Part shown: piece after piece, positions 47,909 through 56,781 of the stretch
Layout of the letters: the number at the start of each line of letters is the position of its first letter
Numbering within the stretch: position 1 is the first letter of the stretch
From: Catenovulum agarivorans DS-2
GTDB taxonomy: Bacteria; Pseudomonadota; Gammaproteobacteria; Enterobacterales; Alteromonadaceae
NCBI RefSeq assembly: GCF_000568405.1
Contig: NZ_ARZY01000021.1
Coordinates: forward strand, 1 to 64,000
Reading direction: 5' to 3'
DNA length: 64,000 nt
Program-made: the position numbers and the translations under genes
The notes under the pieces: model-generated
Database searches by the model: none
Told to the model about the DNA's origin: nothing
The model's input: the letters and a program-made list of their open reading frames with translations, nothing else

Positions 47909-48873
47909 TGGCTGATAATTCGTCTGACAACTTTAAAGAATTTCATTCCTACATGGGGATGCTACAAAACTTGGACGTAGGTCTAGTGGTACTTGATAGA
48001 GAGTACCGCATTCAGTTATGGAACAACTTTATGGAAAGCCACAGTGGCTTACACCCATATGAAGTGAGAGAGAAGAACCTATTTGAAACCTTTCCTGAAA
48101 TCAACGAAGAGTGGTTTAGGCACAAAGCTGAATGTGTATTTCAGTTAAATACCCGAGCTTTTACAACTTGGGAACAACGACCGTACTTATTTAAGTTTAA
48201 AAATTACCGTCCGATTACTGGCTCTGCCGAATTTATGTATCAAAACATCACCATTATTCCACTTGATTCATCTGTTGGAGTTGTCGAACGTATCGGTATT
48301 ATTGTTTATGATGTGACTGATGTAGCCGTTAACAGAATTGAACTTAAAGCTGTTAACGATGAACTAAAACGTTTGTCGCGTACAGATAGGTTAACAGGGT
48401 TATATAACCGAGGGTACTGGCAAGAGTGTGCGGAAAGAGAGTTCAAACGCGCTCAAAGAAGTGGCAGTCCAATCTCTTTGTTAATGTTCGACATTGATCA
48501 CTTTAAACGGGTCAATGATGAGTTTGGTCACCCTGCAGGTGATGCGGCTATTAAAAATACAGCTGACCAGTTAGTGATGAATATGCGTGAAACCGATATC
48601 GCAGGTCGATATGGCGGTGAAGAATATACCATGCTGTTGGTTGATACCTCTGCCGAAAATGCAAAAGTATTTGCCGACAGGCTACGAGAGCACATTGCAA
48701 GCTCTACTGTGCATTATCAAGATGCAAGCTTCCAATATACCGTCAGTATGGGAATTGCAGAACTGAACGACGACATTAAAAATGTTGATGAATGGATTGA
48801 TGCTGCAGACCACGCGCTTTACGAATCTAAAGAAGGTGGCAGAAATACAGTAAGCATCTTTAAAAAATCTTAA
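47908..48873 (+). CDS. PAS-GGDEF diguanylate cyclase
   Basis: A 321-residue cyclase with an N-terminal PAS-like domain (about 18-140), a short coiled coil (about 140-158) and a GGDEF domain (about 160-318). The active-site signature reads GGEEY (236-240), with Tyr in place of Phe, and the allosteric inhibitory site RETD (227-230) is present. Metal-binding FDIDHFKRVND is intact. It should make c-di-GMP and be subject to product inhibition. Start overlaps the CheC-like gene's stop. Confidence 0.93.
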   Translation: MADNSSDNFKEFHSYMGMLQNLDVGLVVLDREYRIQLWNNFMESHSGLHPYEVREKNLFETFPEINEEWFRHKAECVFQLNTRAFTTWEQRPYLFKFKNYRPITGSAEFMYQNITIIPLDSSVGVVERIGIIVYDVTDVAVNRIELKAVNDELKRLSRTDRLTGLYNRGYWQECAEREFKRAQRSGSPISLLMFDIDHFKRVNDEFGHPAGDAAIKNTADQLVMNMRETDIAGRYGGEEYTMLLVDTSAENAKVFADRLREHIASSTVHYQDASFQYTVSMGIAELNDDIKNVDEWIDAADHALYESKEGGRNTVSIFKKS

Positions 48874-48909
48874 TTCCTGAATGTTAACTATTAATCTCTA
48901 GTTTCCTTC

Positions 48910-48950
48910 GGCCAATTGTTATAGCAACAATTGGCCTCATTAGTTGCTTT
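48910..48950 (+). terminator. Terminator of the signalling operon
   Basis: A perfect 11-bp stem (48910-48920 GGCCAATTGTT with 48926-48936) and 5-nt loop, followed by a T-run at about 48946. It lies 37 bp after the cyclase stop. Confidence 0.7.
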
Positions 48951-49079
48951 TTCTAACATTATCTCTGTTAACCGCCTATAAAGTATAAAAACATTTACTG
49001 ATCCCTTGATATTAGCCTTGCAAGTTCATATGTAAGTTGAGTTTAATAAACTCTAATTAAAAATGGAGAGCAAGCGCTT

Positions 49080-50006
49080 ATGATCCAAATAAAAAGTCTA
49101 ATAAAACGTTTTGGTGACTTTGTAGCTGTTGATGGCTTACAGCTGGAAGTCAAACCAGGGGACATAGTCGGATTTCTCGGTCCAAATGGCGCGGGTAAAT
49201 CAACTACGATGAAGATGATCACCGGTTTTTTGCCGCCTAGTAGTGGTGAAATCTTAATTGATGGGGAATCGCTGGCCAAAGCACCGATAAATATTAAAAA
49301 GAAAATTGGCTACCTGCCTGAAGGGGCACCAGCATATGCCGACATGACGGTGTTGCAATTTTTGCATTTTATTGCGCAAGTTAGGGGCTTTAAAGGCAAA
49401 GAAAAAAATCAACGTATCAAAGACGTTGTAGAAAAAGTAGAATTACAACAAGTTCTTAATCGACCTATTGAAAACTTATCTAAAGGTTTTAAACGCCGAG
49501 TTGGCTTAGCTCAAGCCATTATTCATGACCCACTTATTTTGATTTTAGACGAACCGACTGATGGCTTAGATCCCAATCAAAAACACCAAGTTCGCAAGTT
49601 AATTCAAAACTTATCTAAAGATAAGATTGTGATCATTTCAACTCACATTCTTGAGGAAGTGACAGCGGTTTGTAACCGAGCAGTTATTATTGCAAATGGG
49701 AAAAAAGTATTTGATGGCACACCAAAAGAATTGCAACAAAGCTCACAATTCCATAATGCGGTAACCATTGAGTTTGAAGGCGACAAACCTGATATTTCTC
49801 AGTTAAAACTGGCGCCAGGTGTTACTGAAATTATTGAACGCGATTCGCATACTGTATCTGTCATCGGCCACGAATCTTATGAGAGTTTATTCCCTCAAAT
49901 TATGGATTTAGTTCATCTTCAAGGCTGGCATATTAAAGCTATGTACAACGAAGTAGGTCAATTAGATGATGTGTTTAGAAGTCTAACTAAAGAGGAGGCA
50001 GCATAA
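49080..50006 (+). CDS. ABC transporter ATPase, GldA-like
   Basis: A 308-residue ABC ATPase: Walker A GPNGAGKST (residues 34-42), signature ENLSKGFKRRVGLAQ, Walker B LILILDEPTDGLDP and a switch histidine (STHILEE). It is the energy unit of a membrane complex with the next three genes. Such clusters (ATPase, ABC-2 permease, Gld-type and DUF4340 proteins) occur in bacteria that do not glide, and their cargo is unknown. Confidence 0.93.
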   Translation: MIQIKSLIKRFGDFVAVDGLQLEVKPGDIVGFLGPNGAGKSTTMKMITGFLPPSSGEILIDGESLAKAPINIKKKIGYLPEGAPAYADMTVLQFLHFIAQVRGFKGKEKNQRIKDVVEKVELQQVLNRPIENLSKGFKRRVGLAQAIIHDPLILILDEPTDGLDPNQKHQVRKLIQNLSKDKIVIISTHILEEVTAVCNRAVIIANGKKVFDGTPKELQQSSQFHNAVTIEFEGDKPDISQLKLAPGVTEIIERDSHTVSVIGHESYESLFPQIMDLVHLQGWHIKAMYNEVGQLDDVFRSLTKEEAA

Positions 50007-50008
50007 AC

Positions 50009-50737
50009 ATGGTTGGCGTTATTTTTAAACGTGAATTTTCGAGCTTTTTTGCAACGCCTGTTGCATACGTCTTTATATTCATGTTCTTGATGTTAAGTGG
50101 TGTTTTCACTTTCTTTTTTGGAAACTTTTATGAACGCGGCCAAGCAGACTTGCAACCTTTCTTTAATTTCTTACCTTGGTTGTACCTGTTTTTAGTACCT
50201 GCCATCGCAATGAAAAGTTGGGCTGAGGAGCGCAAATCAGGCTCTATTGAACTGCTTATGACATTACCGGTAACAACAGGTCAAGCTGTTATGGGTAAAT
50301 TTTTAGCGTCTTGGTTAGTATTGGGCTTAGCCTTACTGTTAACTTTTCCTCTTTGGATTACGGTGAATTATTTAGGTCAACCGGACAACGGCACTATTTT
50401 AGCCGCGTATTTAGGTGGCTGGTTGTTAGCGGGCGCATTCCTTGCTGTTGGCCATTGCATGTCCGCTTTAAGTAAAAACCAAATAATTGCATTTATATTA
50501 ACCGTGGTTGTTTGTTTTGCTTTTGTACTAAGCGGAACCTCTATTGTTTTAAATGCTTTAAAAGGTTTTGTTCCGACTTTGGTATTAGATATGGTCGCGT
50601 CGTTTAGCTTTATGTTGCATTTTGAAGCCATTAGTAAAGGCGTGCTAAGCCTAACGGACATAATCTATTTTATCTTGAGCATGTTTGCTTGGTTAGCAGC
50701 ATGTCTATTAATTGTTGAATACAAAAAAGCGGACTAA
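50009..50737 (+). CDS. ABC-2 permease, GldF-like
   Basis: A 242-residue membrane protein with six hydrophobic segments. An N-terminal KREFSSFFATPVAYVF signature and WAEERKSGSIELLMTLPV (about residues 72-89) are typical of the GldF/ABC-2 family. Encoded 2 bp after the ATPase gene; AGAGGAGG at 49991-49998 precedes its start. Confidence 0.92.
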   Translation: MVGVIFKREFSSFFATPVAYVFIFMFLMLSGVFTFFFGNFYERGQADLQPFFNFLPWLYLFLVPAIAMKSWAEERKSGSIELLMTLPVTTGQAVMGKFLASWLVLGLALLLTFPLWITVNYLGQPDNGTILAAYLGGWLLAGAFLAVGHCMSALSKNQIIAFILTVVVCFAFVLSGTSIVLNALKGFVPTLVLDMVASFSFMLHFEAISKGVLSLTDIIYFILSMFAWLAACLLIVEYKKAD

Positions 50738-50751
50738 AAGGATAAATAATA

Positions 50752-52596
50752 ATGAAAAAAATGAGTTTATCTGTCGGTTTAACCGCGATTTTAGTTTTAT
50801 TTGTTGCGGTTACTTTATTAAACAATTCCTATCTAAATCCATATCGTTTGGATTTAACTGAAAATAAAGTCTACAGCTTATCGCAAGGGTCTAAGAACAT
50901 CTTGGACAAAATTGATGAGCCTGTGCATTTGTACTTTTTCTTTTCGGACAAAACCTCAGAAGGGTTAACACAAATTCGCAGTTATGCTGAGCGGGTTAAA
51001 AACTTGCTTGAAGAATATGAGCTGTATAGTAAAGGAAAGTTAAAACTTCATATTATCGACCCAGAGCCTTTTTCAGAGGAGGAAGACAAAGCAGCTGAGT
51101 TTGGTTTAACTGCCGCACCAGTAGGTGGTTTGGGTGAGAACTTATATTTCGGCTTAGGTGGTCGCAATGCTTTAGATGCACAAGAAATTATAGCGTTTTT
51201 TGACCCGAACAAAGAGGAATTTCTTGAATACGACATCAGTAAACTATTGCAAAACCTTATCGAACCAAACTCAATAAAAGTTAGCATTATTACTGATTTG
51301 CCAATTGCTGGTGAACCGCAACAACCAATGAACCCAATGATGATGCAGCAACAAAGACCTCAGCCTTGGGTTTTCTTTGAGCAATTAAGACAAATGTACG
51401 AAGTTGAAATGGTCGCATCTGATGCAGAATCATTACCAGCGGATACTGATGTTTTGATGCTAATAAACCCAGCAGAATTATCCGATGAATTAGCATATTC
51501 AATCGACCAGTATATTATTAATGACGGCAGTGTATTAGCGTTTGTTGATCCACACGCAGAACAGCAAATGAATCCAATGATGGCAGCTAATTCAAGCAAT
51601 ATTGCTCTATCAGAGTTTTTGGCGGCCTGGGGACTGGAATTTGAGAGCGACAATATCGTGTTAGATTCTATGTCGGCACTTGAAATTAGAATGCCATCTG
51701 GTGGTGTGGGTAAACATTTAGCTTACTTGGGTTTACCAAACCAAATGATCAATAAATCAGATCCTGTTACTAGTCAGCTAGAAAGTATTAACGGCGCATC
51801 GTTTGGTGTATTGAGCGCTAAAGAAGATGCTAGCGCATCCATCGAAGTGTTACTTTCTTCAAGTGAGAACGCAGGGTTAACTTCTAGCGCGGTATACTCC
51901 ACATTATCTGATCCCAAAACGCTATTTAATCATTACCAAAGTACAGGCGAGCAATATCAACTAGCATTGCGTGTAACTGGTGAAGTTAACTCGCGCTTTA
52001 AAGATGACGAATCTAAACAACAAAATGGATACAAGTCTCGCAGTACTCAAGCAAACATCATTGTGATTGCGGATACAGACTTACTTGCAGACCGTTTTTG
52101 GGTGCAAAAAAGCAACTTTTTTGGACAAACTGTTGCCTCAGCATTTGCCAATAACGGCGACTTAGTTGCAAATGCGGTGGAAAACTTAGGTGGCAGTAAT
52201 GATTTAATCAGCATCCGTGCTAGAGGTAAATTTACTCGTCCATTTATTAAGGTTAAAGAAATTGAAGTCGCCGCTGAAGCTAAATTCCGTACTCAAGAGC
52301 AACAGTTGCAAGCACGTTTGCAAGAAACAGAATCACAACTGGCACAACTACAAAACCAGCAAGGTGAGGGCGGTGCACTGGTTATTACACCTGAGCAAGA
52401 AGCTGCAATTAATAACTTTATTCAAGAAAAGTTATCCATTCGTAAAGCGCTTCGTAATGTTCAGCACCAGTTAAACCAAGACATTGAGCGCTTGGGCACA
52501 CAATTGAAATTTGCCAATATTATTGTGGCTCCATTATTACTTACGTTCTTGTTATGGCTATTCAGCTTAGCATTTAAACGCAAAAAGTTAGCTTAA
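50752..52596 (+). CDS. GldG-type ABC-associated protein
   Basis: A 614-residue protein with a membrane helix at each end (about 5-25 and 588-608) and a large extracytoplasmic part containing the Gld-type domain: YRLDLTENKVYSLSQGSK near 32, and the FDPNKEEFLEYDISKLL region. Coiled-coil Gln/Glu-rich residues span about 510-545 (FRTQEQQLQARLQE...). A Met-rich Gln stretch (NPMMMQQQ) lies near 193. It probably forms the periplasmic scaffold of the ABC complex. Starts 15 bp after the permease gene. Confidence 0.88.
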   Translation: MKKMSLSVGLTAILVLFVAVTLLNNSYLNPYRLDLTENKVYSLSQGSKNILDKIDEPVHLYFFFSDKTSEGLTQIRSYAERVKNLLEEYELYSKGKLKLHIIDPEPFSEEEDKAAEFGLTAAPVGGLGENLYFGLGGRNALDAQEIIAFFDPNKEEFLEYDISKLLQNLIEPNSIKVSIITDLPIAGEPQQPMNPMMMQQQRPQPWVFFEQLRQMYEVEMVASDAESLPADTDVLMLINPAELSDELAYSIDQYIINDGSVLAFVDPHAEQQMNPMMAANSSNIALSEFLAAWGLEFESDNIVLDSMSALEIRMPSGGVGKHLAYLGLPNQMINKSDPVTSQLESINGASFGVLSAKEDASASIEVLLSSSENAGLTSSAVYSTLSDPKTLFNHYQSTGEQYQLALRVTGEVNSRFKDDESKQQNGYKSRSTQANIIVIADTDLLADRFWVQKSNFFGQTVASAFANNGDLVANAVENLGGSNDLISIRARGKFTRPFIKVKEIEVAAEAKFRTQEQQLQARLQETESQLAQLQNQQGEGGALVITPEQEAAINNFIQEKLSIRKALRNVQHQLNQDIERLGTQLKFANIIVAPLLLTFLLWLFSLAFKRKKLA

Positions 52597-52620
52597 TTGC
52601 TTCACCTTTGGAGGTAAATA

Positions 52621-53658
52621 ATGACAAATAAAACCATTACCTTGTTGTCACTAACCGCAGCCATTGCAATGGCTGCTGCTTTATTCGTATCGCAACAAGA
52701 ACAAGTAGAGCAAAATTCACAAGTCGAGCATTGGATTCAAAGTGTACTCGACAACAAAACTCAGTTGACAGGTGTAAAGATTTATTCACCTGAAAATAAG
52801 TTAGTTATTGATGCGCAACAGGCTAATGATACTTGGTTAATGGCCAATTCAGCCAACTACCAAATAGACACAAGTAAATTGTCTAAGTGGTACAACCAAG
52901 TTATTGGCGCGAAAAATATAGAACCTAAAACAGCCAAGCCAGAAAACTTTGAACTATTAGGTTTAGTTAACCCCAATTCGATAGATCAAAGTGAAACGGA
53001 AAATGCAAATGCTGGTCACTTAGTGATTTTAACGCTTGCTGGAAATGAGCATGAATTAGTGTTTGGAAACCCTGCTAGTAGTGGTCAATTTGCACGGTTA
53101 GCTTCAGAAAACCAGACATGGTTGTTGGATGATTATATCAGTATGCCAAATCAAGCCTCTGATTGGATCAATACAAAGTTATTTGACTTTAAGTTGGACG
53201 ATATCCAAAGTTTGCAGTCGTTTAGTGCTTCAGACCCAGAGTTAAATTGGACGATTGAAAGGACTGAGACCGAACAAGAGGGTCAACAAGAGGTTCAAGA
53301 ATATGTTTTATTGGACACACCTGAAGAGCGCGAGCTAACTTACGCAGGCGTGGCACGTTCTCATATTAGCTCAATCGCCAATTTAAACTTTGCTAAAGTA
53401 GAAAACTTTTCTGCTGAAATTTGGCAAGACAAAGAAAGTTTAAATAAGTTGACTGTTACCTTGGTTGACGATAAATCAATTGAGGTGTTTATTCATCAAG
53501 CAGGGGAACAAACCTTATTGATGGTCGACAATAAGCAACAAATGCAGCCTAAATGGCAATTTGCCCTCGAGACTTATCAAACATCTTTGGTTAACAAATC
53601 ACTTAGTTCTTTTTTAAAGCCGCTTGAAGACGACAACCAACAAAGCGAAAGCGAATAA
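52621..53658 (+). CDS. DUF4340 protein
   Basis: A 345-residue protein with one N-terminal membrane anchor (about 5-24) and a beta-rich periplasmic part that fits DUF4340. GGAGG lies seven bp before the ATG. It always accompanies GldA/F/G-like proteins in this type of cluster. Function unknown. It ends the operon at the terminator near 53669. Confidence 0.8.
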   Translation: MTNKTITLLSLTAAIAMAAALFVSQQEQVEQNSQVEHWIQSVLDNKTQLTGVKIYSPENKLVIDAQQANDTWLMANSANYQIDTSKLSKWYNQVIGAKNIEPKTAKPENFELLGLVNPNSIDQSETENANAGHLVILTLAGNEHELVFGNPASSGQFARLASENQTWLLDDYISMPNQASDWINTKLFDFKLDDIQSLQSFSASDPELNWTIERTETEQEGQQEVQEYVLLDTPEERELTYAGVARSHISSIANLNFAKVENFSAEIWQDKESLNKLTVTLVDDKSIEVFIHQAGEQTLLMVDNKQQMQPKWQFALETYQTSLVNKSLSSFLKPLEDDNQQSESE

Positions 53659-53668
53659 ACTTAAAACC

Positions 53669-53708
53669 AGCTATGCCGACCTCACTTTTGGTTGGCATAG
53701 CTTTATTT
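53669..53708 (+). terminator. Terminator after the Gld-like operon
   Basis: A 13-bp stem with one G-T pair (53669-53681 with 53690-53702), 8-nt loop, then TTATTT. It lies 10 bp after the DUF4340 stop. Confidence 0.8.
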
Positions 53709-53799
53709 AAAAACAAACCTTCAAAACCTCCTTTGATGTCACAAAATTGACCTAAACTTATGCTGCAATCTATGGTTAGGCAAGTCAAAAGGGAACAAT

Positions 53800-54825
53800 G
53801 TGAATTTGAAGTTTGTAGACAGTGCATTACCTGAATTACGACAACTTGAACACCTATTAGAACTCGCTTCTCCACTGATAAAAAGCCAAGTTTTAGCAAA
53901 CGTCAGTTATCAAGACCATTTGTTGCCGATCCATGCGATTAGTATGGGCAGTACCGATACCTCTAAACCTGTCATGACATTTGTCGGTGGTGTACATGGG
54001 TTAGAGCGCATTGGCAGCCAAGTATTATTAGCGTTTTTAGAAGGCATTATTGGTCGACTTGCATGGGATGTATCACTGCACCATTTATTAGAGCAAGTTA
54101 GATTAAACTTTATTCCGTTGTTAAACCCTGTCGGCATGGCTACGCACAGGCGTTCAAATGGCAACAGTGTCGATTTAATGCGTAACGCTCCGGTTAATAG
54201 CCAAGAAAAAACATCATTTTTAGTCGGCGGACATCGAATTAGCCCCCGAATTCCATGGTATAGGGGCAAAGCCGGTGAAACAATGCAGCCTGAAGCTCAA
54301 GCTTTGGTAAACTTTATTCAGCAACAAACCTTTAATTCTCCTTTTTCATTGGTGCTTGATTGCCACTCTGGATTCGGCTTACACGACCGAATTTGGTTTC
54401 CGTACGCACGTAGTCGCTTTCAACCTATTCAACATTTAGGTGAAGTTTTTCATTTGCGCGATTTATTATTTCAAGCTTACCCATACCATTCTTATAAGTT
54501 TGAGCCACAAGCCAAACATTATTTGTGTCATGGTGATTTGTGGGACTATTTATACGATTTGTCATTGGAAAAACCAACAACCTTTTTGCCACTAACACTT
54601 GAAATGGGCTCGTGGCGTTGGGTGCGCAAAAACCCAGCCCAGCTATTACGTGCGGTTGGCTTGTTTCATCCGATTAAACCGCACCGAGTGAAGCGAGTAT
54701 TGCGCTCGCACTTGGTGTTGATGGAGTTTTTAATTAGAGCAAGTGCTTCGTATCAGAATTGGTTGTACGATGGTAAAAGTCTCAATATGGATCAAAAGGC
54801 TACGATGCTATGGTACGACAATTAA
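53800..54825 (+). CDS. M14-family zinc carboxypeptidase-like protein
   Basis: A 341-residue protein without a signal peptide. M14 ligands are visible: HGLE (H66, E69), DCHSG (H189) and the catalytic glutamate in LTLEMGSW (E268); NPVG (109-112) and RSNGNSVDLMRN fit the same fold. It may trim peptides or deacylate small substrates in the cytoplasm, as succinylglutamate-desuccinylase relatives do. Start is GTG at 53800 with GGGA five nt before; an ATG two bases earlier is out of frame. Overlaps the next gene by 16 bp. Confidence 0.85.
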   Translation: MNLKFVDSALPELRQLEHLLELASPLIKSQVLANVSYQDHLLPIHAISMGSTDTSKPVMTFVGGVHGLERIGSQVLLAFLEGIIGRLAWDVSLHHLLEQVRLNFIPLLNPVGMATHRRSNGNSVDLMRNAPVNSQEKTSFLVGGHRISPRIPWYRGKAGETMQPEAQALVNFIQQQTFNSPFSLVLDCHSGFGLHDRIWFPYARSRFQPIQHLGEVFHLRDLLFQAYPYHSYKFEPQAKHYLCHGDLWDYLYDLSLEKPTTFLPLTLEMGSWRWVRKNPAQLLRAVGLFHPIKPHRVKRVLRSHLVLMEFLIRASASYQNWLYDGKSLNMDQKATMLWYDN

Positions 54826-55565
54826 ACGTATTGTTATTGCTGCGCGGGTTAATTAGAGAGCAGCGCCACTGGGGCGATTTTATCGCTAAACTGCAACATG
54901 CCTTTCCAGAACATCAAATTGTTTGTATTGATTTGCCGGGCAACGGGCAAAACAATACGTTGAAATCACTGACAACTATTGGAGCCAATGCAGAGTTTGT
55001 AAATGCTGAACTGAGCCGTTTGAACTTGTCAGACGCCAATATTCATGTCGTTGCAATAAGCTTGGGGGCAATGGTGGCAATTGAGTTGGCTTTACTCAGG
55101 CCTATTAGCTCAATGACATTAATAAACACAAGTGTATCTGGGTTAATTCCTTTTTATAAAAGACTGCGCAGCGACAACTACACCAATATTATAAAAGCTG
55201 TCATCAATGAACCTTGTGAACGTGAAAAGCTAATTTTAAAAATGACCAGTGAGCGTTTCAATGAGTCTGCAATTATTCAACAAAGGCAATATATTGCGCT
55301 TGATGCGCCCGTTAGTATTAAAAATTTTTTAATACAACTTAAAGCCGCAGCAAAGTTTAAACTACCTGATAAACCAAACTGCCCAATACAGCTGCTGGCT
55401 TCAAAAACAGATAAATTGGTTAGTTATCAATGTTCAACCGCACTTGCAGAAAAATGGCAAATACCAATTTATTTAAGCGGGTATGGCGGGCACGATTTAA
55501 CGCTAGATAACGCTGAATGGGTGGTGGAAAAACTAAAATGCCTTGTGTTTAACAAGGCATTTTAA
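54810..55565 (+). CDS. Alpha/beta-hydrolase
   Basis: A 251-residue hydrolase. LLLLRGLIREQRHWGDF takes the place of the usual HG oxyanion region, the nucleophile elbow is AISLGA (Ser at about 84) and GGHDLTLD supplies the histidine near 229. The acid is likely in SKTDKLVS. The gene overlaps the M14 gene and its last codons form a terminator stem. Substrate unknown. Confidence 0.83.
   Translation: MVRQLNVLLLLRGLIREQRHWGDFIAKLQHAFPEHQIVCIDLPGNGQNNTLKSLTTIGANAEFVNAELSRLNLSDANIHVVAISLGAMVAIELALLRPISSMTLINTSVSGLIPFYKRLRSDNYTNIIKAVINEPCEREKLILKMTSERFNESAIIQQRQYIALDAPVSIKNFLIQLKAAAKFKLPDKPNCPIQLLASKTDKLVSYQCSTALAEKWQIPIYLSGYGGHDLTLDNAEWVVEKLKCLVFNKAF
55535..55563. terminator. Terminator overlapping the hydrolase stop codon
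   Basis: AAAATGCCTTG (55535-55545) pairs with CAAGGCATTTT (55553-55563), loop 7 nt, with A- and T-runs at the base. The right arm lies in the last four codons and stop. It can serve the leftward lipoprotein gene ending at 55585 as well. Confidence 0.75.
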
Positions 55566-55584
55566 AGCTACTTTATTGAGGTGT

Positions 55585-56781
55585 TTAGTAGAAAAATTCC
55601 ACTCTTGCTGGCGGCAAAACTGTTGTGATGCGGTTTTCAAGTAAGCTATTATCATCTACTGAATAAACATCAACGCCTGGTGCTACAGCATGTTGCACAG
55701 AAATCCACATTCTATTTTCAGAGTCTAATGCAATATCTGCAACACCTTCTGCGTTTGTAACAGTCGCAGCAACATCACTGGAGGTAATGACCCCAGTTGA
55801 TGGGTTAAACTGATACACACCCGAAATATTGGTAGATGTATTTGTTGTAAAGAAATAGCCTTTTGTGTCGCTGATTATAATAGATTCATTTAGTGTACTT
55901 GAGGTGTTGCCAGTAATATCAGCAGCGGTTAAAACCACATCTAATGAATAGGTTGCCAAATCAATTTTTTCAATTTTACTGAGCAATATATTTTGTGACG
56001 CATCCGCTGGGTAGCTTTCTGCATGAGTTGTTACATACAAGTCATCGGCATAAATCTTCAAACTATCCTGAATCGGATTGGTGCCAGTTAGCGGAATGCC
56101 CTTAACTGTATCTGTTGTACTGGCATTCGTTTCAATTTCTACGCCTGTTTCTACATCAAATACCGCCACATAAGCCGTTTCAGGAGTCCACAAAGCATTT
56201 AGGCGCTGCATCGCAACAAATAACTTACCATCGTGAATTAAACCGTCTGCGGCCGTTGGCTCACCTTTGTTTGTGTTGTAAGCTGAAATGTCAATGCTAC
56301 CAGTAACGAAGTCGGATGCTTGAGTGGCACTTGGGTTGATAATCAATATTTCATCTAAGCCGTAACGAATTACAAATGCTTTTTGTTCATTTAAAAATAC
56401 GATGTCGTAAGGATTGCCAGACGCTTCTTCACCTGCTTGTTGAGTCGAGAACTTGTATGAAGAGCTTTGTAGAGCATCAGCGCTAAATTTTTCAATTGTA
56501 TCAATATTCCATCTACCAATGTGGTACAAGTCATCTTGATAAGTTCTAATTGTATAGTCAGTCGCTGAGTCTGTTACTGCAACACCTGTATTGGTTAGTT
56601 GATATGTGTCTTTATCTGCAATGACTACTTGTTGACCACTAACATAATCAGTTGCAACTGTATGGATAGCAACCCCTGATATTGCTGCTACCTCTTGTGG
56701 TTCGTTGTTATTGTCTGAAGAACATGCTGCCAATAACAGGGCAGATGAAATTAAGCTAACTTTAAAAAAAGCGGAAGTCAT
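55585..56781 (-). CDS. Beta-propeller lipoprotein of the B12-riboswitch operon (BtuG-like candidate)
   Basis: A 398-residue lipoprotein: lipobox LAAC (Cys20), Ser/Asp/Asn-rich tether, then repeated beta-strand blades about 40-50 residues apart (YDIVFLNEQKAFVIRYG, LKIYADDLYVTTHAE, SIIISDTKGYFFTTN, ADIALDSENRMWISVQH), as in YncE- or NHL-type propellers. Its ATG overlaps the stop of the BtuB-like receptor (TAATG), so it is translated with it and put under the same cobalamin riboswitch. In Bacteroides, BtuG is a surface propeller lipoprotein that binds B12 and hands it to BtuB; the same role here is inference, and homology to BtuG is not shown. Confidence 0.78.
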   Translation of the reverse strand: MTSAFFKVSLISSALLLAACSSDNNNEPQEVAAISGVAIHTVATDYVSGQQVVIADKDTYQLTNTGVAVTDSATDYTIRTYQDDLYHIGRWNIDTIEKFSADALQSSSYKFSTQQAGEEASGNPYDIVFLNEQKAFVIRYGLDEILIINPSATQASDFVTGSIDISAYNTNKGEPTAADGLIHDGKLFVAMQRLNALWTPETAYVAVFDVETGVEIETNASTTDTVKGIPLTGTNPIQDSLKIYADDLYVTTHAESYPADASQNILLSKIEKIDLATYSLDVVLTAADITGNTSSTLNESIIISDTKGYFFTTNTSTNISGVYQFNPSTGVITSSDVAATVTNAEGVADIALDSENRMWISVQHAVAPGVDVYSVDDNSLLENRITTVLPPARVEFFY

